In this document: positions 49,913 to 63,479 of the stretch, one piece after another
How positions within the stretch are numbered: the stretch's first letter is position 1
Layout: each line of letters starts with the position of its first letter
From: Anas platyrhynchos
Taxonomy: Eukaryota; Chordata; Aves; Anseriformes; Anatidae
Direction: 5' to 3'
NCBI RefSeq assembly: GCF_047663525.1
Contig: NC_092589.1
Coordinates: forward strand, 26,843,001 to 26,907,000
Length of the DNA: 64,000 nucleotides
The notes under the pieces: model-generated
Told to the model about the DNA's origin: nothing
Seen by the model: the letters and a program-made list of their open reading frames with translations, nothing else
The model's database searches: none
Translations under genes and position numbers: made by a program

Positions 49913-51576
49913 GACCAAAATAAGGCCATCAGCATTTGGCGTTTCGGCTGTTCCTCCCATCCTGCTCCTGTCTTCATCAGGATCTCGCCCCCTGCATCCT
50001 GGACACCCACCAGGGCACCATGCCAGCTCTCCCAGCACCATGTCCTTGCCCTGCTCCCTGCAAGCAGTGACAAACTGGGGGAAAGACTGCCTCATCCCTA
50101 TGTCAGTGCCTATAAATGCTCCCTTCCCCACCACACATCCCGAGGCAGCACTGAGCACTGCACAGGGGCTGGCTGGGGGGAGCAGGGCTGCCCCGTGCAC
50201 AGCCATAGGCAGGAGCAGCAGTGCTAGGGGCTGGGGATGACTGAGGGCACATGGACATCATCTACAAATGCTTTGGCATACAGACTACAGGAGGGAAAGA
50301 TATGTTTCATCTGCAGAGGTAGAGAAAAGAAACACAGGACCTAAAATGTCTCCTCACATAAGGACAAAGACATAAGAAAGAAATCTTTTTCAGAACAGAT
50401 CCAGCAACATTAATCAAATCTACATTTTTCACCTCCTGTTCCATGTAAACTATGAGAAAATGACTGTGAACTTAGGGAGCTTCATTACATCTCTTTTCAC
50501 ATATAAAATGTCTGCCACAGTGGAAGCCCTCCCCTCCTGCCATCCGGCATGCACAGCTGATATAAAGCATACAGGCCAAATACCACCCTCTTTTCAAACA
50601 GTACCTCTTCATGGAAGTGGCAAGCATCATCCCACAGCCTAGGTACGTATGACGTCTCTCTACATGACTGCTGCAGAGCTTCAACACTGCAGCAGGGGTT
50701 GTAACTTGGCCCAACATGATCAGCACTCTCCCTCCAGCTGCCTGAGGCAAGCAGGCTGCTTACCTTCCCTCCACTGTGCCTTGGGCCATGCTGGACTCTA
50801 GTCCGGGCTGTGAAATGCTAATGTTGTTGAGCAGACATCTGAAGACATCTGAAGGTCTGTATACCCCTGGAAGTGGGATGTGGCTGAGTGGGCCAGCCCT
50901 GTTAGGAACAGGGATATTGGTGCTGCTTGGGAAAGGTAGAAGCAGAACATGGGACTCGTCAGCTACAGGATTTCTTCAGTTCACTTTTGTATGCCATGCT
51001 TGAAAGCCTTTACATACGTAGTGCTACATCTTTATTCAGTGCTGGTATTGGGATCATGAACAGTGTTTCAGAAATACTGATTATTTGTCTAATATCAGCA
51101 GGTAATATTTGGTAAGGCAAAGGGCAAAGAAAAAAAATACGAGATGTATTTACCCTTGCAGATGAAATCAAAATTCTTCCCTCTTTGCAATGGCTTTGAT
51201 TTGATTGATCAACATGAACTGGCTCCTTAGTCACGGCACTCTGCTTGCATGCCCTAGGCTGGACTTGGCTGCTGGGAGATGCTCTCTGGGAGAGGGTGAA
51301 TCAGTGAGCCCAGAAGAGGCACAACGTGCCCATCGTCCCCCGAGCCACCACAGCACCCCATGACCAGCCAGGCACCTCCAACAGGTCCTGCTTCCCCTGC
51401 TCCCTGCTAGCACAGCCTATATATACTGCACCATCCCATTTCCTTCAGTTCAGTTCATTGTTACAGGCCAAACCAGTCCGAGTGTTTTCCTTGGAATTGT
51501 CCTACAGTCCCATCACGCCATACTTCCTCTGCACAGAGTAGGTGTTATTTAACAGCTTTGATTATTTTGGAGAGTT

Positions 51577-51578
<2 letters not shown>

Positions 51579-51615
<37 letters not shown>

Positions 51616-51623
51616 TTTTTTTT
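51579..51623. repeat. (TC)n then poly-T, 45-base polypyrimidine tract
   Basis: Fourteen TC units from 51579, then 17 T to 51623, all pyrimidine. A second (TC)n run of seven units lies at 51684-51698. Long mirror-like polypyrimidine tracts can adopt triplex structure. Confidence 0.95.
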
Positions 51624-54600
51624 GAGAAGAGGAGAACATATTGAAACTGATTGTATTGGCTGCTTGCACCTATTTTTCCTGGATCTCTCTCTCTCTCTTT
51701 GTACAAAATTTGAGATACAAACCTTTGCAAGAGGGGCATGATGCCACACTCCCATGCAACTTGCATAATGAAGTTGTCACCTCTGCCATGTTAAGCATGG
51801 AGTAAAAGGAAGCACAGACACACTGGGGAAAGGCATCCAGGCTCCCTGCTCAGTCACCCCAGAGCACACCCAACCAAGTCAATAAGAGTTTGGTCCAAAA
51901 CAAGTAACAGCAGGAAGAGCTGATAAAGTCCTTTGGCTGCTATTTATCCCCCTTAATGCACCACCTACCTGATAGCATAACTGTAACCTGTCAAAGAAGG
52001 GTTGCCCTCCTTTTTTGACATGGGCTTTGAGAATCCAGGCAAACAAAGAGTAAATATTTCAATGCAACTGAAAGTGTCTCTGACTCATCATATCATCGTC
52101 ATATTTCTGGGAGCCACTGGCTTCATCCACTTTCCTCAGCCCATCCCTTAGGACAGTTCATTCCAGGAGCTCTGTATTTTCTCATAATATCACAAATGTT
52201 CTCCATAAAAATTGGCATTGTTCATTTTAGAGAGAGAGAGGGAGAAGAGCCCTCCCCTGTTCTGCCTTCCAAGCCTTGTTTTTCCATTTCCTTACTTTCA
52301 AATCATAGTATAGCAAATGTTCAAGGTCTTCCTCCCACCTGCTTCTCCAAGGCAGTTTAAATTAGCCATGATTTCCTTCTCTTCTCAGCTTCTCATTTTT
52401 TCCAAGTCTGTACTATCAAATCCTAACACCCTCCTTCCCTTTTTGTTATTCGAGACAGCCCAGCATCATTCTGTTCATTCATTAGGACACTTCCGCCCAC
52501 TCCACAGATCCAATAATCTCCACCTCTGCTCTGCATAAATGCTTTCATCTCCACATTAGTCTAGCTCTTACTTCTAGCAGCAGCTTTTTACATTTATTTT
52601 TTTTTTGTCTTTTTTTGTGAGCAGCCCTTCCCACTCTGCAGGGCTGCCGAGTCTTTCCGAAGTGAATGCTTTCCTGTGAGGAGGACAGACCATGGCAACA
52701 GAAGCAAAGATTGCTTGCTGGAAAACACATTTGTTCAGTATTAAATATATATATATATTGTCTCTAATTCTAAGGGGGCCCACCCTATGCTCTGGGCACC
52801 TTTACAGCAACAAAAATTACAATGTCACTGGTATTAATAGCATGAAACAGCACCGGCTCATCCCGCTACAAATCCCTTGTTCACACAGTGCTCTAAACAA
52901 CACTGAAACTTCAAATTATGTGGAGAAGATCCCTCCTCAGCCTTAGGCAGCCTCCCTCCAGAAGTAAGCCAGGCCGTATGGCATGGACAGGGAGGCAGTG
53001 GTAATGACCCATGCTGCTGAAGGTCATGGGGACACGACCCAGACCAGCAGCAACCCCTGGTACAGAGAAGGACCATTGGAGGGTCCCCTGCCCAGCCTCA
53101 GTGCACCTTCTCCACGTCACCTCACCACAACCTCGTGGCTTCTCTCCCATTTCCCAGAGCTGCTCCTCACCGCCATGTAGGCCCATGGACACCTCCCACC
53201 TCCTGCTCCCACTCTCCCCTCTCTGGACTTTCCAGACTCTCCTCAGCTCCTCACTTTGTTTCGTCTGTTCCCACACAAGGGTCCAGGAGCTACAAACAGA
53301 TTAGCTTCTGTCAAAATCTAAAACTTTCCCATCTTTAAAAAGTCACAAACGCACCACAGCCTGTGAGAGTAGGCAGTCCCACCACAGGAGTGCCACGTTT
53401 AGCCCTGAGTATAAGGGCTAAGCTTCCCTGGCTTATAAAATCCTATAATACGTGTGTGCACAGAACTGTTACGCTGCAATTTAATCCATATTGGTGCTCT
53501 ATTTATCTATCCATAGCCATAGCGCCTTGCTGCATCTACACTCCTAAATCACTCTTCATACTCTCATTATACTCTCCTCATTTAATTTTCCAGCTCTACA
53601 AGCGAACTCTCACAGCAATGATCTCCACATATCTCTGCATTCTCACTTTCCAAAATGCTGTCCCTGTCTCACTTACCATGCAAACATGTTAAGGCACAGA
53701 GCTGAAATACCACGCCAGAAAAAGCAACCAAAGTTGTTTTGGTACATGCAGTGGTCAGCATGCCCCACTGGGGAGCCTACCAACCTGTCATTAATATCCT
53801 GAGTTTCTGAGCCAGATGAGTCCTGTTCCTTCTCTTGTCCAAGCCGCAGAGACAGGAACCTCCAGCCTGTCCAATATCTCACAAATCCTTGGACTGAAAT
53901 GGGAAAAAACAAAGGGAAAGGGGAAAACCACAATGCTGGCTGGCAGTGCTGGCATGAGGACTGGGGACCTCCTCACGCCTGTAGAAGCAGTGATGTCCCT
54001 TACCGGAGTGAGCAGGCCGTCATACGTGACTGAAGGCATGTTACTCAGATGCAGTAGTCAAAATCTCCCTCTTGAACACACTAACGAACCCATTGCACAT
54101 CTGCTGATATAAAGAAATCAGAGGGAGGCCTGAGGAAAATGGAATCTGAACACAGCAAAAAGAGATATGCTTACATGCAACAAATAGCTGCGACACAGCA
54201 ATCCCCTTCTTTTTTTTCTGCCTGCCTGTCACACTACTTTGAAAAATCCTTCTGACTGCAGGCTTTTGTCCTCCAGGTGAGGGGAGCAAAGGCATGCTGC
54301 ACTGCATGCTTATTCTTCTCCACTGCCCCAGCAGTGACTGTACATTTCAAACCTAGGGCATGAAAGCTCCCACAGGCACCCAGCCAAACCTCGCTCTGCT
54401 CTGCTCCTGCACAGCACCAGGGTCAGCACAGAGACACATCTGCCCAGGGCTGGCATCTTTGATTTACTGATTTATTCTGAATACGTTGTTCCTCCTGCAC
54501 ATAGACCTCTCCCCCAAAGGACTCAAGACCTTTTGACTTTCCTGATGACTTCATCCATCGCACTCATCTCCCACAAGCTATAGGTCTGATGATAGGCTTG

Positions 54601-57369
54601 ACCCAAACTGGCTGACAAAGGCGTCTCATCTGTATGGCATGGCATTCAGAGAAATCGATTCGCTGGAGTGTCAATACAGCATTACATTCAGCAATGCTTT
54701 CCAGGCATGCCGTGAAAGGCACCCTCACGACAGTGGGCTTATTGACCCCTTCAGCAGAAACTCTGGTACTGAGCATCCCTCTCAGCTCCCCACACTCCAA
54801 ACTGTCCACCTGGCCACGTGCCTGACACCTCGTACAGAGAATCAAGGTCTGTAACTCCATGCTGTTTTGTAGAGTAGCCTTCCCAGCCCTTTCCATCAGC
54901 ATAAAAATTCGCCCCTGAGGTTTCTCCCAGGGGAAAGCAACGCCACCACTCCCCAGCCTGGAGGGACACCGCAGCCATTAGCTGTTCAGCACCGCTGGGG
55001 CCCACGTCAGCGTGGAGACAGGTGCAGACACACCAAGAAATATGCCACCACTGTTCAGTGACACAAATGACCCCTGTTTCTAAATCCTGTAAAAGACTAT
55101 GCCCCAGTCTTTTTCCCCACCTGCTGACCTTGGTAAGATTGAAGACCTGTTTATGGCAGATGGTGGTAGCTAAACAAATGTTGAAGTGAAAGTCTACAGA
55201 TGTTTTTGCCACTAGTGTCTGAATAAAACAAAGGCTGAAACAAGGCTAGACATAGTTTGGCTAAGGATCAGACCAAAGATATCAGAACTTTTAGAGTACT
55301 TTGAATATTTTAAGGTACATCCATCACTAACTGAAGACAGGCTTGGTTCATTTTTTGTGATATATTGGAAGCAATTTGCAAAAGTGAGCATGAAAACTGA
55401 AAGCACCGTGGAAATGTGCTCTGAATGGCTGCACTACTGTGGCTACGGAGGGAACTCAGCACAGGAGACATAAATACATATATAAAGGCAGTTCAGAGCT
55501 GACTGGCTGTTTCCAGCTCGACTGCGGTGCCCCAGAATGTGCCATTCTGGGACATCCTGAGATGACAGACTTTCTGATATGAAAATCACTTTTTACTTTC
55601 ATAGTTGTGGTCCACAGAGTCCGTCTCTATAAAATTTCTCCTAAGTATTAATTGCTTTTGCATGTGATACTATTTTTAAAGCTGGCGCACATTCAGCATT
55701 TATTCCCATCGTTGCTTCACGATGCAAATGTCCCCTGCACGTCTCTCTTCGGCACTTCAAAGTACCTTTAGCTGCAAGTGTCTTCAGGCATCTGAACCAT
55801 CCTGGTGCCATTTTCCTCCACCTGGGAGCCCTGACACAGTGTGCCTCCCAGCTCCCAGAGCGGCGCTAAGCGCCAGCCCGTCCACCTAGCAGGCTGCTAG
55901 CACAGATAAATGCCTCGCTGTTTTGAGGTAGAGCCTTGTCAGTTAGCCGAACAAAAAAGCCCTACATTCGTTTCTTTCACTTGCAGGCTCACTGCTTAGT
56001 CAGCTGTTACAACAACGTGTAAAACCTTCGCTAAAAGAGCTGTGGTAGAAAATAGCTGATCAGTAAGTCTGAAGTGTCAGAGCTGTCTGGGTAGGTGGAG
56101 GCACTAACAGGAAAGCAGGAAACCCAGTCTGTAAGCTTAGAGCTTGTGGAAAGGAAACAGTTTCCATTCAGCACAGAGATTGCAGAACAACACTGACATG
56201 AGGGCTCGGAGGCAGCCAAAAGTCATTTTCTCTCTCCCCGTGTAATGATTTCTGGTTGCTGCAGCCCTGCACTCCTGGGAGGAAACGTGGGCTAGCCTGC
56301 ACTTAATGCTGCTCATTGTTCTTACTATTACGGCTGTGGGGAAGGGAGGCAGAGGATCTATTAACGTGTTTCACACAAGTCTGTGCAAAATAACCCAAAT
56401 AAATCACCCTGCGAGCCCTTTTTTTTTAGCAGTTAGCCTGCTACCTTTGACACCAGCTACAATTAGCACACTAACTTATTTATGTGCCATAAATCCACCT
56501 CTCACAAAGACCTGTTGTGCTGGCTTCTTACCACAGACCCGTGAGCTTTGGTAAATTCGTTAAGTCAAGCTTACTCCTCTCCTACAAAAGGTTTCGGTAG
56601 CTTGCAGCAGTATGAAGGTAAATCGTACAAGGGCTGCTTTCTCCTCCTTGACTCCTAGGGCTTGTCACAGCGCCGGTAGTCACCCCTTGCCAAGTGCAAG
56701 GCGGTCTACCCTGACTAGATCTGGGAATAGATCTTCCACTTGGATCTAAGCGGAAAAAACGAGGACTGGGAGTTAAGTAACCCCAGAGGAATCGCCTCCA
56801 ACACCCCCCACCCTGGCAGCTGCTGCAAGGGAGCTTTCAATTTTAATCACAAATTATTTTCATGGCAGCCCACAGTAAAATTAAAACAAGCGTCACAAGA
56901 CAAAGAGGCCTTACTTCGGTTTACAAGTTTCATGCAACATCCTTTGGGGGTTCAGTTCCAGGAAAAGCACATCGGCAGCTCAGATAAAGCAGGTGCAGCT
57001 CTGAGCACAGCGGGCGCGGGGTGCCCCTGGCTGCGCTGCGGTGCGAGCGAGTGGTTAGCTGCACATGCCGGTGCCTCTGGCTGGGACAGGCGGGGGTTCG
57101 CGTCTGGCTGTGTCCAGGGGTGCGCTTTTATAAACGTCACCACAGGTAGCACATCCCTCCCTCTGGCTGACCAATCCTGGCAGGCAAGTGGCTTGCAAAC
57201 AGCTTGTGCCAGGCTCCCTGGTGCCAGCGGGGTTGACTGGGTGACCAAGCGATGCTGATGTCTGGGAGTCTGCCCGTGCTCCCATCCATCCAGACCCATG
57301 CTTGCCTTGTGGTCTGGGTGCTACCTGGCACCCTGAGGTCTCCCCTCAGACACCCATTCCTCTGTGGGT
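51624..57369. other. Gene-free unique sequence
   Basis: No gene is recognised. The 109-codon frame at 53363-53692 and the 153-codon minus-strand frame at 54751-55212 have no motif. A short (AT)n run is at 52746-52759. GC and CpG rise sharply at 56995-57140. Confidence 0.68.
56995..57140 (+). promoter_or_regulatory. CpG-rich patch ending in a TATA-like box
   Basis: About 13 CpG in 140 bases are followed by TTTTATAAA at 57126-57134 and ACGTCA at 57134-57139, half of a CRE. A start site would be expected around 57155-57165 on the plus strand. Nothing gene-like follows before the CR1 at 57370. Confidence 0.25.
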
Positions 57370-57530
57370 GATGGGTTATTTTTCAGAAGTCAGGCACTGG
57401 GATGGGTTGCCCAGGGAGGTGGTGGAGTCACCACCCCTGCGGGTGTTCAAGGAAAGGTTGGTCATGGTGCTTAGGGACATGGTTAGTGGGTGACATTGGT
57501 GGTAGGGGGGTGGTTGGACCAGATGAGCTG
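57370..57530 (+). mobile_element. CR1 LINE 3' fragment lacking its tail
   Basis: The CR1 words occur in order: CAGGCACTGGGATGGGTTGC, CCAGGGAGGTGGTGGAGTCA, CCACCCCTGCGGGTGTTCAA, GGTGCTTAGGGACATGGTTA, GTGGGTGACATTGGTGGTAG and TGGTTGGACCAGATGA. This is a different subtype from the copy at 6834. It stops before the terminal repeat, so the 3' end was lost or diverged. Confidence 0.87.
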
Positions 57531-58306
57531 AGCACATCCTCAGCGGGTGACTTGCTGATGCACAGAGAGCTAGCTCCCTCCCTCCCCAAAACGCCTCTCC
57601 AAACCAGACAATGCCAGACAGAGAGCACATTTTGTGGACACTCACATAATCCATTTTTTCCTGCAAAAGCAAAAGAGCAGCATGGGTTTCAGCAGTGAGC
57701 ACACCAGTGTTCTGCCTGGACTCCATCCCACTCACAGCATCTCAGCTCCCCCAGCACTCATCGATCAGAAGTGAGGCTCCACCTTATCTCATCCCTTTTC
57801 CCACTCTATTCCTGGTGGCTACCAAGGGCAGGTGTTTCCACATCCCTTTTCCCAAAAATGCATCAGGAGCATTCCTTGTGTGCTGGAAGTGTCCTCAGCC
57901 CTGGACACTCAGCCCTCAGCAAAACAAGGCCACCGAGCTCAGTGCTGCAGGGCAGAGGGAAACAAATGGCAGAGAGGAGCAACAGGGGTGGATTTTCACC
58001 CACACCCCACAGCCACGATTACCAAATCTTCAAGATAAGTGAAAAACCCATGCTCCACTTGGAGGTCCCATTTAATCCACCTCAGCCCAAAGGAAACCTT
58101 TGAACTGGGGCTTCAAATCATGTTACCTGCTAGACAAAAAGGGCATTAAGAACAAGAAGGATAGAGCAGAAGAAGCAAAGAAGGCTGCTTTGGACACTCC
58201 AGTGAGCTTCCAGTCTCTTCCCTAGCGGAGAAGGTCAACGAGGCTGCAGACAGGACCACCAGTATAGCTGAATTTTTCCCACTAATTGTAGTTTCCACTG
58301 GCACAA

Positions 58307-58370
58307 AATCATAGAATCGTAGAATATCATGCCTTGGAAGGGACCCACAAGGTCATCAAGACGTACTCTA
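58307..58370 (-). mobile_element. CR1 LINE 3' terminus, minus strand
   Basis: AATCATAGAATCGTAGAATATCATG followed by CCTTGGAAGGGACCCACAAGG and TCATCAAGACGTACTC is the reverse complement of a CR1 3' end, including its terminal ATTCTATG repeat. Only about 60 bases are recognisable. It lies under 1 kb from the plus-strand CR1 at 57370. Confidence 0.82.
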
Positions 58371-58848
58371 TGTTAATACATTCCACTTGCATTAAAATCA
58401 CATCTCCTTTTTTTATTTTTTGTATTTTTATTATAGAATATAAACTAAAGTGTCCAAAACAACAACAACAAAAAAGTAATCCCAAAATGAAATTCTGAAA
58501 TAAAGTGCCTCATTCCAGCCAGACAAAAAGGGAGCATTTCATACAAAATAATTTGGTCTGTATATTTTTCTAAACAAATTTGTATCGCAACCAATGCAAT
58601 CCTATCAAGACCATTTGTATTTATAAAATGGTATTTTTGCAATAAAAAAATATACTTTGGCAAAGCGTTCAGCTGGCTTTATTAGCATCATTAAGAATCC
58701 TCTCGCATTTCCTTATTTTTCAGCAGCTAGCGAGGAGGTATGTTCAGAATTTCATTATTTGAAAATGAGGCAATAAATAAAATAAAAAATAAAGAGTAAT
58801 TTGTACTCCCGTAATGGCTTCCTCTCCAAAGCTACGAAGCAGTTTACA

Positions 58849-58876
58849 AAAAAGAAGAAAAAAAAAGAAAAAAAAA
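58849..58876. repeat. A-rich tract with interrupting G
   Basis: A-runs broken by single G residues over 28 bases. Simple repeat. Confidence 0.88.
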
Positions 58877-61635
58877 TGATTTAACTGCCCCTCTTGTAAT
58901 GTAGTTATTCCCCTTTCCATAGCTGGGAAAAACATCTCTTGAGAGAGCCTCTGCTCATTGAGATGTCTGCGTTCAGAGAGCCAGGAGCCTGATTTACCAC
59001 GGTTTATTGTGCTCAGACTCAGTGAATACGATAGGTGCACGGTATTTCTAGCAAGTAAGACCACAGGCATCTCCAGGCAGCTCTCCCAAGCTGCTGGAAT
59101 CTGCTGGTGATCTGGAGCAAATGTGGAAAGCTGGAGGCTGAGCCCATGTCCCCCAGCCCCAGGCTCCTCTCCAGATCCCAGGACACAGCAGGCCAGGGGC
59201 AGTGCCTGCTACCTTGCAGTAGTTCTTCCAGATGCAGATGGGATGGATATTTTGTGCCTTTCATCAAGCAGGAAGAAATGCTCTACACAGAGCCACATTA
59301 ACTACTTGACTGGCTCGGTTCTCTGTTGCCTTTTGCTCTTTTTCCATTGCATTCCTGTTGGTCTACATTTAAAGACAGAGAAGAATTCCTGGTATTTAAA
59401 AACTTTTTAATGTTTTCTGGTGCCAAATGTGACAGACAGCTATGCAGTTATGGAATAGGCAGGAAAGCAGGGCTGGTTCTGGGGAAGAAATGTTTCTTTC
59501 ATTTCCTTCCCTCTCTAATGTCGGTGGATATTAATTTTAAACCTTGCTGGCACTCCACCATAAGGAGAGTGAAAGATCTTGTTCTTTCATCCAAACCAGT
59601 ATCAAATAGGTGTAGCTCAACATTTAAAGCAACCCCACCAAGTCATTTAGTCCCAAAAAGGACGATGGCTTTCATGGCAACTCAGAATTTGCCATATTAG
59701 ATGTAGTGGATGACAGGATCACAAGTCTGACTGCTTTATTCCAGAAGTGACCCATACTTCATCCTGTGCTTCAGAGAAGGATGAAAGGCCTCCATAACGC
59801 CTCCTAAACATAACCATATGGAAACATCTTGTCGAGTTTTAAAAAGCATAAGCAAATAGGGTCCTAGAGAAATACTGGGAAAGTGTGGCATTCATCTCTG
59901 AAATCTTGGAGGGATTAACGGAGCGATTATAGTGCCCCACATTTCCTACAGCAGGGAAGCATTCTGCTGCTGTGTTCCACACACAGTGACGAGGAGGACA
60001 TTTCAGCACAGAAAACAGGGCAGAATGCAAAAATATCCCGGTGCCCAAATCTGCCAAAAATCAAACCCTTAACCTGTTTGCAATGCAGGCAGTCCCGGAT
60101 CGGGTCTGTGTACCTTCAGCGTTGTACAAGGACAGTAGCCATAAAGATTCAGAACGAGCACGAGGACCGGTGAGGCCATTAATAACAGTAATAAATGCTG
60201 TTCTGCTTGAGGAAAACACTTACCCGAGGAATAAAAACAATCATCTTAGAATACGCTATGTCCTCTGTGAAATTCCCACCGCATTTGCACAACGCCACAG
60301 CAATTAAGGAGCAGCTCCCCGTGCCAGCGAGCAGGCTGCCGGCCCCCCATGCCACCAGATGCTGCTCGGGGCATCGGGAGGGCTCCCAGCAGGGCTGCTC
60401 CTGCCCATCCGAGCCTCTCCTGCTCACACCTTCTTCCCCCCCGGGTGGTAAATGCGGCTCTCGCTCTGCCAGCCGGTGGGGTTACTCCTTTGCTGGAGAG
60501 CCTGGCGGGCCGGCGTGCTGCTGCCGAGGTGCTGCAGGGTGTTGCACAGCTCAGAAACCAGCCAGGGTTGTGCAATGATAGCCTCCCGCCGCCAGCCAAC
60601 TGAGGACTGTGTCAGGCCGGCATGAAAACAAGCCTGGGAGCGAAAGGAGGGAAGATTAAAGCAAAGAGGCAGCATGTTTTTTAATTGTGCCTTAGAATTC
60701 CTAATCTAGTTAATGGCCCTTCTAGCCCATCTTGTGTAAAGAAACGAGCATGTGGCATGTACTGAAGAAGGATCAACACTGACACACCGACAGATGCGCT
60801 TATTGGCACAAGAGACTCGATTATTTCTTGGACTGGGTTTTTCTACTTGCAAGCCAGCCAGCAGCAACTTGCTTTTTTGGAGGGGAAGGGAAGGATCAAA
60901 CAATCGCTGCAGAGGGATATTAGTTCCCTGGCACTCAGTCTTCTTCCATTACAGACTTTGCTCAAACGAGAGACAATGCTGCCGTTCCTTCCCCCTGACT
61001 CACTGGCAACCCTTTCTCCATCTCTGTTTTGCTGCTTTGGAGATTTTTTTGGCTGGATCCTGATCAGCCCAGCCTGCCCTTTTATCCTCTGCCTCTGCGC
61101 TTCCAACACTTGTGTGTCCTTCATCCTTCCCCAGAGCTCCTCCGTGCAGTGGAGGACTGCAAGTCACCAAAGCACCCAAAAGTTAAACACGGCCAACTTG
61201 ATACCGGGCAGTTTTTCACGCCTGCTTGAGGAGTACACCGAGGGGGCACCATGGCAAAGCCCCCTGAGCATGTGGGGACCCGTGCGGTGAGCGGCTGTCC
61301 GACAGGAGGGTCACAGCTAAGGGCTGGCAGCACGCAGAGGAGAGCCAGGTCCGGTCCCTCATCTCAGGAGAGCCGTCCCACTGCTGACGGAGAGCTGCCC
61401 GCGGGAGGGAGACCAGAGGAATTCAGGATGAGCCCTGCATGGCTGGAAGGTGGAGTTGCAAAACCCCCTGGAGCCTGGCCAGGACACCGGAGGCAATGTC
61501 TGAACAAACAGCACTCGAGGAGGCACAGGAGCTTTCACCATGCTGTTAGAGGGCTGCTGGAGGGCTTGTGCCCTGCTGCCGTTCTCAGGCTTTTCTCAGC
61601 ATCCGAGCTGGATGTTAGCAGAGGCGGACTCACAC

Positions 61636-61670
61636 AGGAGGAGGAGGAGAGAAGGAGGAAGAGGAAGAAA
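61636..61670. repeat. (GGA)n-like polypurine tract
   Basis: Thirty-five purines without a pyrimidine, built from GGA, GGAA and GA units. Simple repeat in a GC-rich area. Confidence 0.88.
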
Positions 61671-63426
61671 ACACCATCCTCCAGAGAAGGAGTGCAGCAG
61701 GGGTGGCAGAAAGCACACAATCAAGTTCATGATTGCCAGTAAAAATGGTTCCCTGTGAACTTAGGAGATGCTTCCTTGTGCCAGCCATAACTAGCTTCAG
61801 CCTCCTGGTGACTCCTGGTGCTCACCCAGAGGTGCACTTTCATTTGCACAAGCCCAGGGACAGCCACGCATCTTGAGATCGCAAAATGATGTGGATTGAA
61901 AAGCCCCCAAAAAGCCGAGTCCTGCCTCAGCAGGGACACCGCTCTTCAGAAATACAGAATATTCCTTCCCAAAGCTCCCTGACAAACATGAGTCCATCAT
62001 GGGGAAGGGATAAGCTGGGCAGTGAAATAGTGTAACTGTCTGTTAATGCCATTCGGGATGCTGTTGAAAGAATTCTGGAACAACCATGAGACTTTTTGGA
62101 TGCTCAAACACTGAATGAGTCAAAAAATCATCTGTGTCCTACAGAGAAACATTTTAGAAAACAAAGCAGTTGGCTTCTAGCAACATGATGTAACCTTGGT
62201 TTTTCCTCCCCTTATTGTAAGTGCATCTCTGGGTGTTTGCTTTTAAAGCTGTATCCATTAATAATGTGCCTTTATATTTATTTAGAGATATGTCAAACAA
62301 GGAGCGCTTATCCGTAGCCCCAGGCAACCCAACAATTTTAATATATAAACAGCTATATAAATGAGCCTTATAATTGTCCAACAAAAACTTCAGCAACAAA
62401 GAATCCCATCTGCGCACCGTCTCTTCTCAGGATGCTCAAAATTCAGCATCCACTTCAGCAGCCAAGGAGAATAAATAAGCTTTCCAAGGGAACCAGCTCG
62501 GGTTATTGCAGACCAAATGAAAGAACAAGGTGTTTGCCTTTTTTTTATCTTAAGGAAAAAAGAAAATCAGAAATGGAAAAACATGGGCCAGATTTTCAAG
62601 CAAACTCAACACGTTGCCTGCCTAAATTACACTCACATGCAAGTGCATGCAAATGCATCGTTCCCCTGGTCATTTGCCTGAACTGCATCCACATTTTCCT
62701 CAGATGCCTCCTTGAGCACGACACGACACGCATGAGCAGCCTCCCCGGCCTCTCAGAAATCAGAGCATGGGCACACTGGTGGGAACAGAGGAAACACCTG
62801 CATTCCTCTGCAGCAAAAACGCAGCCAAAATAATGATGAGGCTGAGTAAAGCCTGGCTGAACGTAAAGGTCAGGGCGCCGGGACGTGGCAGAGCTCAGGG
62901 GCTTCCTCACGAAGCTTGGCAGGGGGATCCTTATCCTCTTATGCTTTTTACACATATTTCAGCTGGGGAGAAAAAAAAAAAAAAGCCAAGTGAAAATAAG
63001 CAACCATTTTTGGCTTCTGCTGCAGTCCTTAGGTGGGTGACTAAGCACCGCTGGTTACCTTTACCTATAGCCGTAGGGCGTATATTGCAGGGCTGCAGGA
63101 GGTGACAGCACATCTGTCCTCCGTGGGCAATAAACATGCCCTGTGTAGGGCCAGCCACTGCTTCAGGCCAAACCCTGCTCTCCTGCTCTCTTCTGGCCAT
63201 CCCGGGACTGGGGGATCCCCTGTTTTCTGTGGGGAGACGCCACTGGTGTCCCAGGGGAGCACCACGCGCCAGAGGAGAGCGCCGACAAGGATGCTCTTCC
63301 CCCGATCCAAAAGCCTCTTTTCCTTGCTGGGAGCTGCATGTGGAAACATCACAACAAAGCACCGCAAGAGAGAAGGGGAGGAAAGCCCTTGAGAGCTCAG
63401 TGCAGACGCCTTCATGTTTTAATCCT

Positions 63427-63445
63427 CCCCCCCTCCTCCCGTCCC
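63427..63445 (-). other. G-quadruplex motif on minus strand
   Basis: Seven C, then CC, CCC and CCC runs with loops of one to four bases give, on the minus strand, four runs of at least three G within 19 bases. It sits at the left edge of the CpG-rich block. Confidence 0.5.
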
Positions 63446-63479
63446 ATGCCCAAAGGAAAAAATAAGGAGCTTGGAAGGG

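Larger units (their letters stand above)
45371..51578. other. Gene-free unique sequence with A/T tracts
   Basis: No gene, RNA or transposon is recognised. Frames of 151, 184 and 163 codons (45365-45820, 48966-49520 minus, 49715-50206 minus) lack motifs and overlap frames on the other strand. An imperfect palindrome is at 49885-49912. Confidence 0.7.
57531..63426. other. Gene-free unique sequence rising in GC to the right
   Basis: No gene is recognised. The stretch 60300-60640 has about 18 CpG in 320 bases, a weak island. The DNA around 58400-58900 is AT-rich with many A/T runs. Frames at 60847-61290, 61251-61742 and 62432-62833 have no motif. Confidence 0.66.

Noticed and set aside
51417..51435. 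TATATATAC word resembling a TATA box
   Set aside because: No initiator, CpG enrichment or reading frame nearby; AT dinucleotide words are common.
53485..53660. Possible third MIR-like stretch (CTCATTTAAT)
   Set aside because: Only the ten-base word matches; the MIR core and order are absent.
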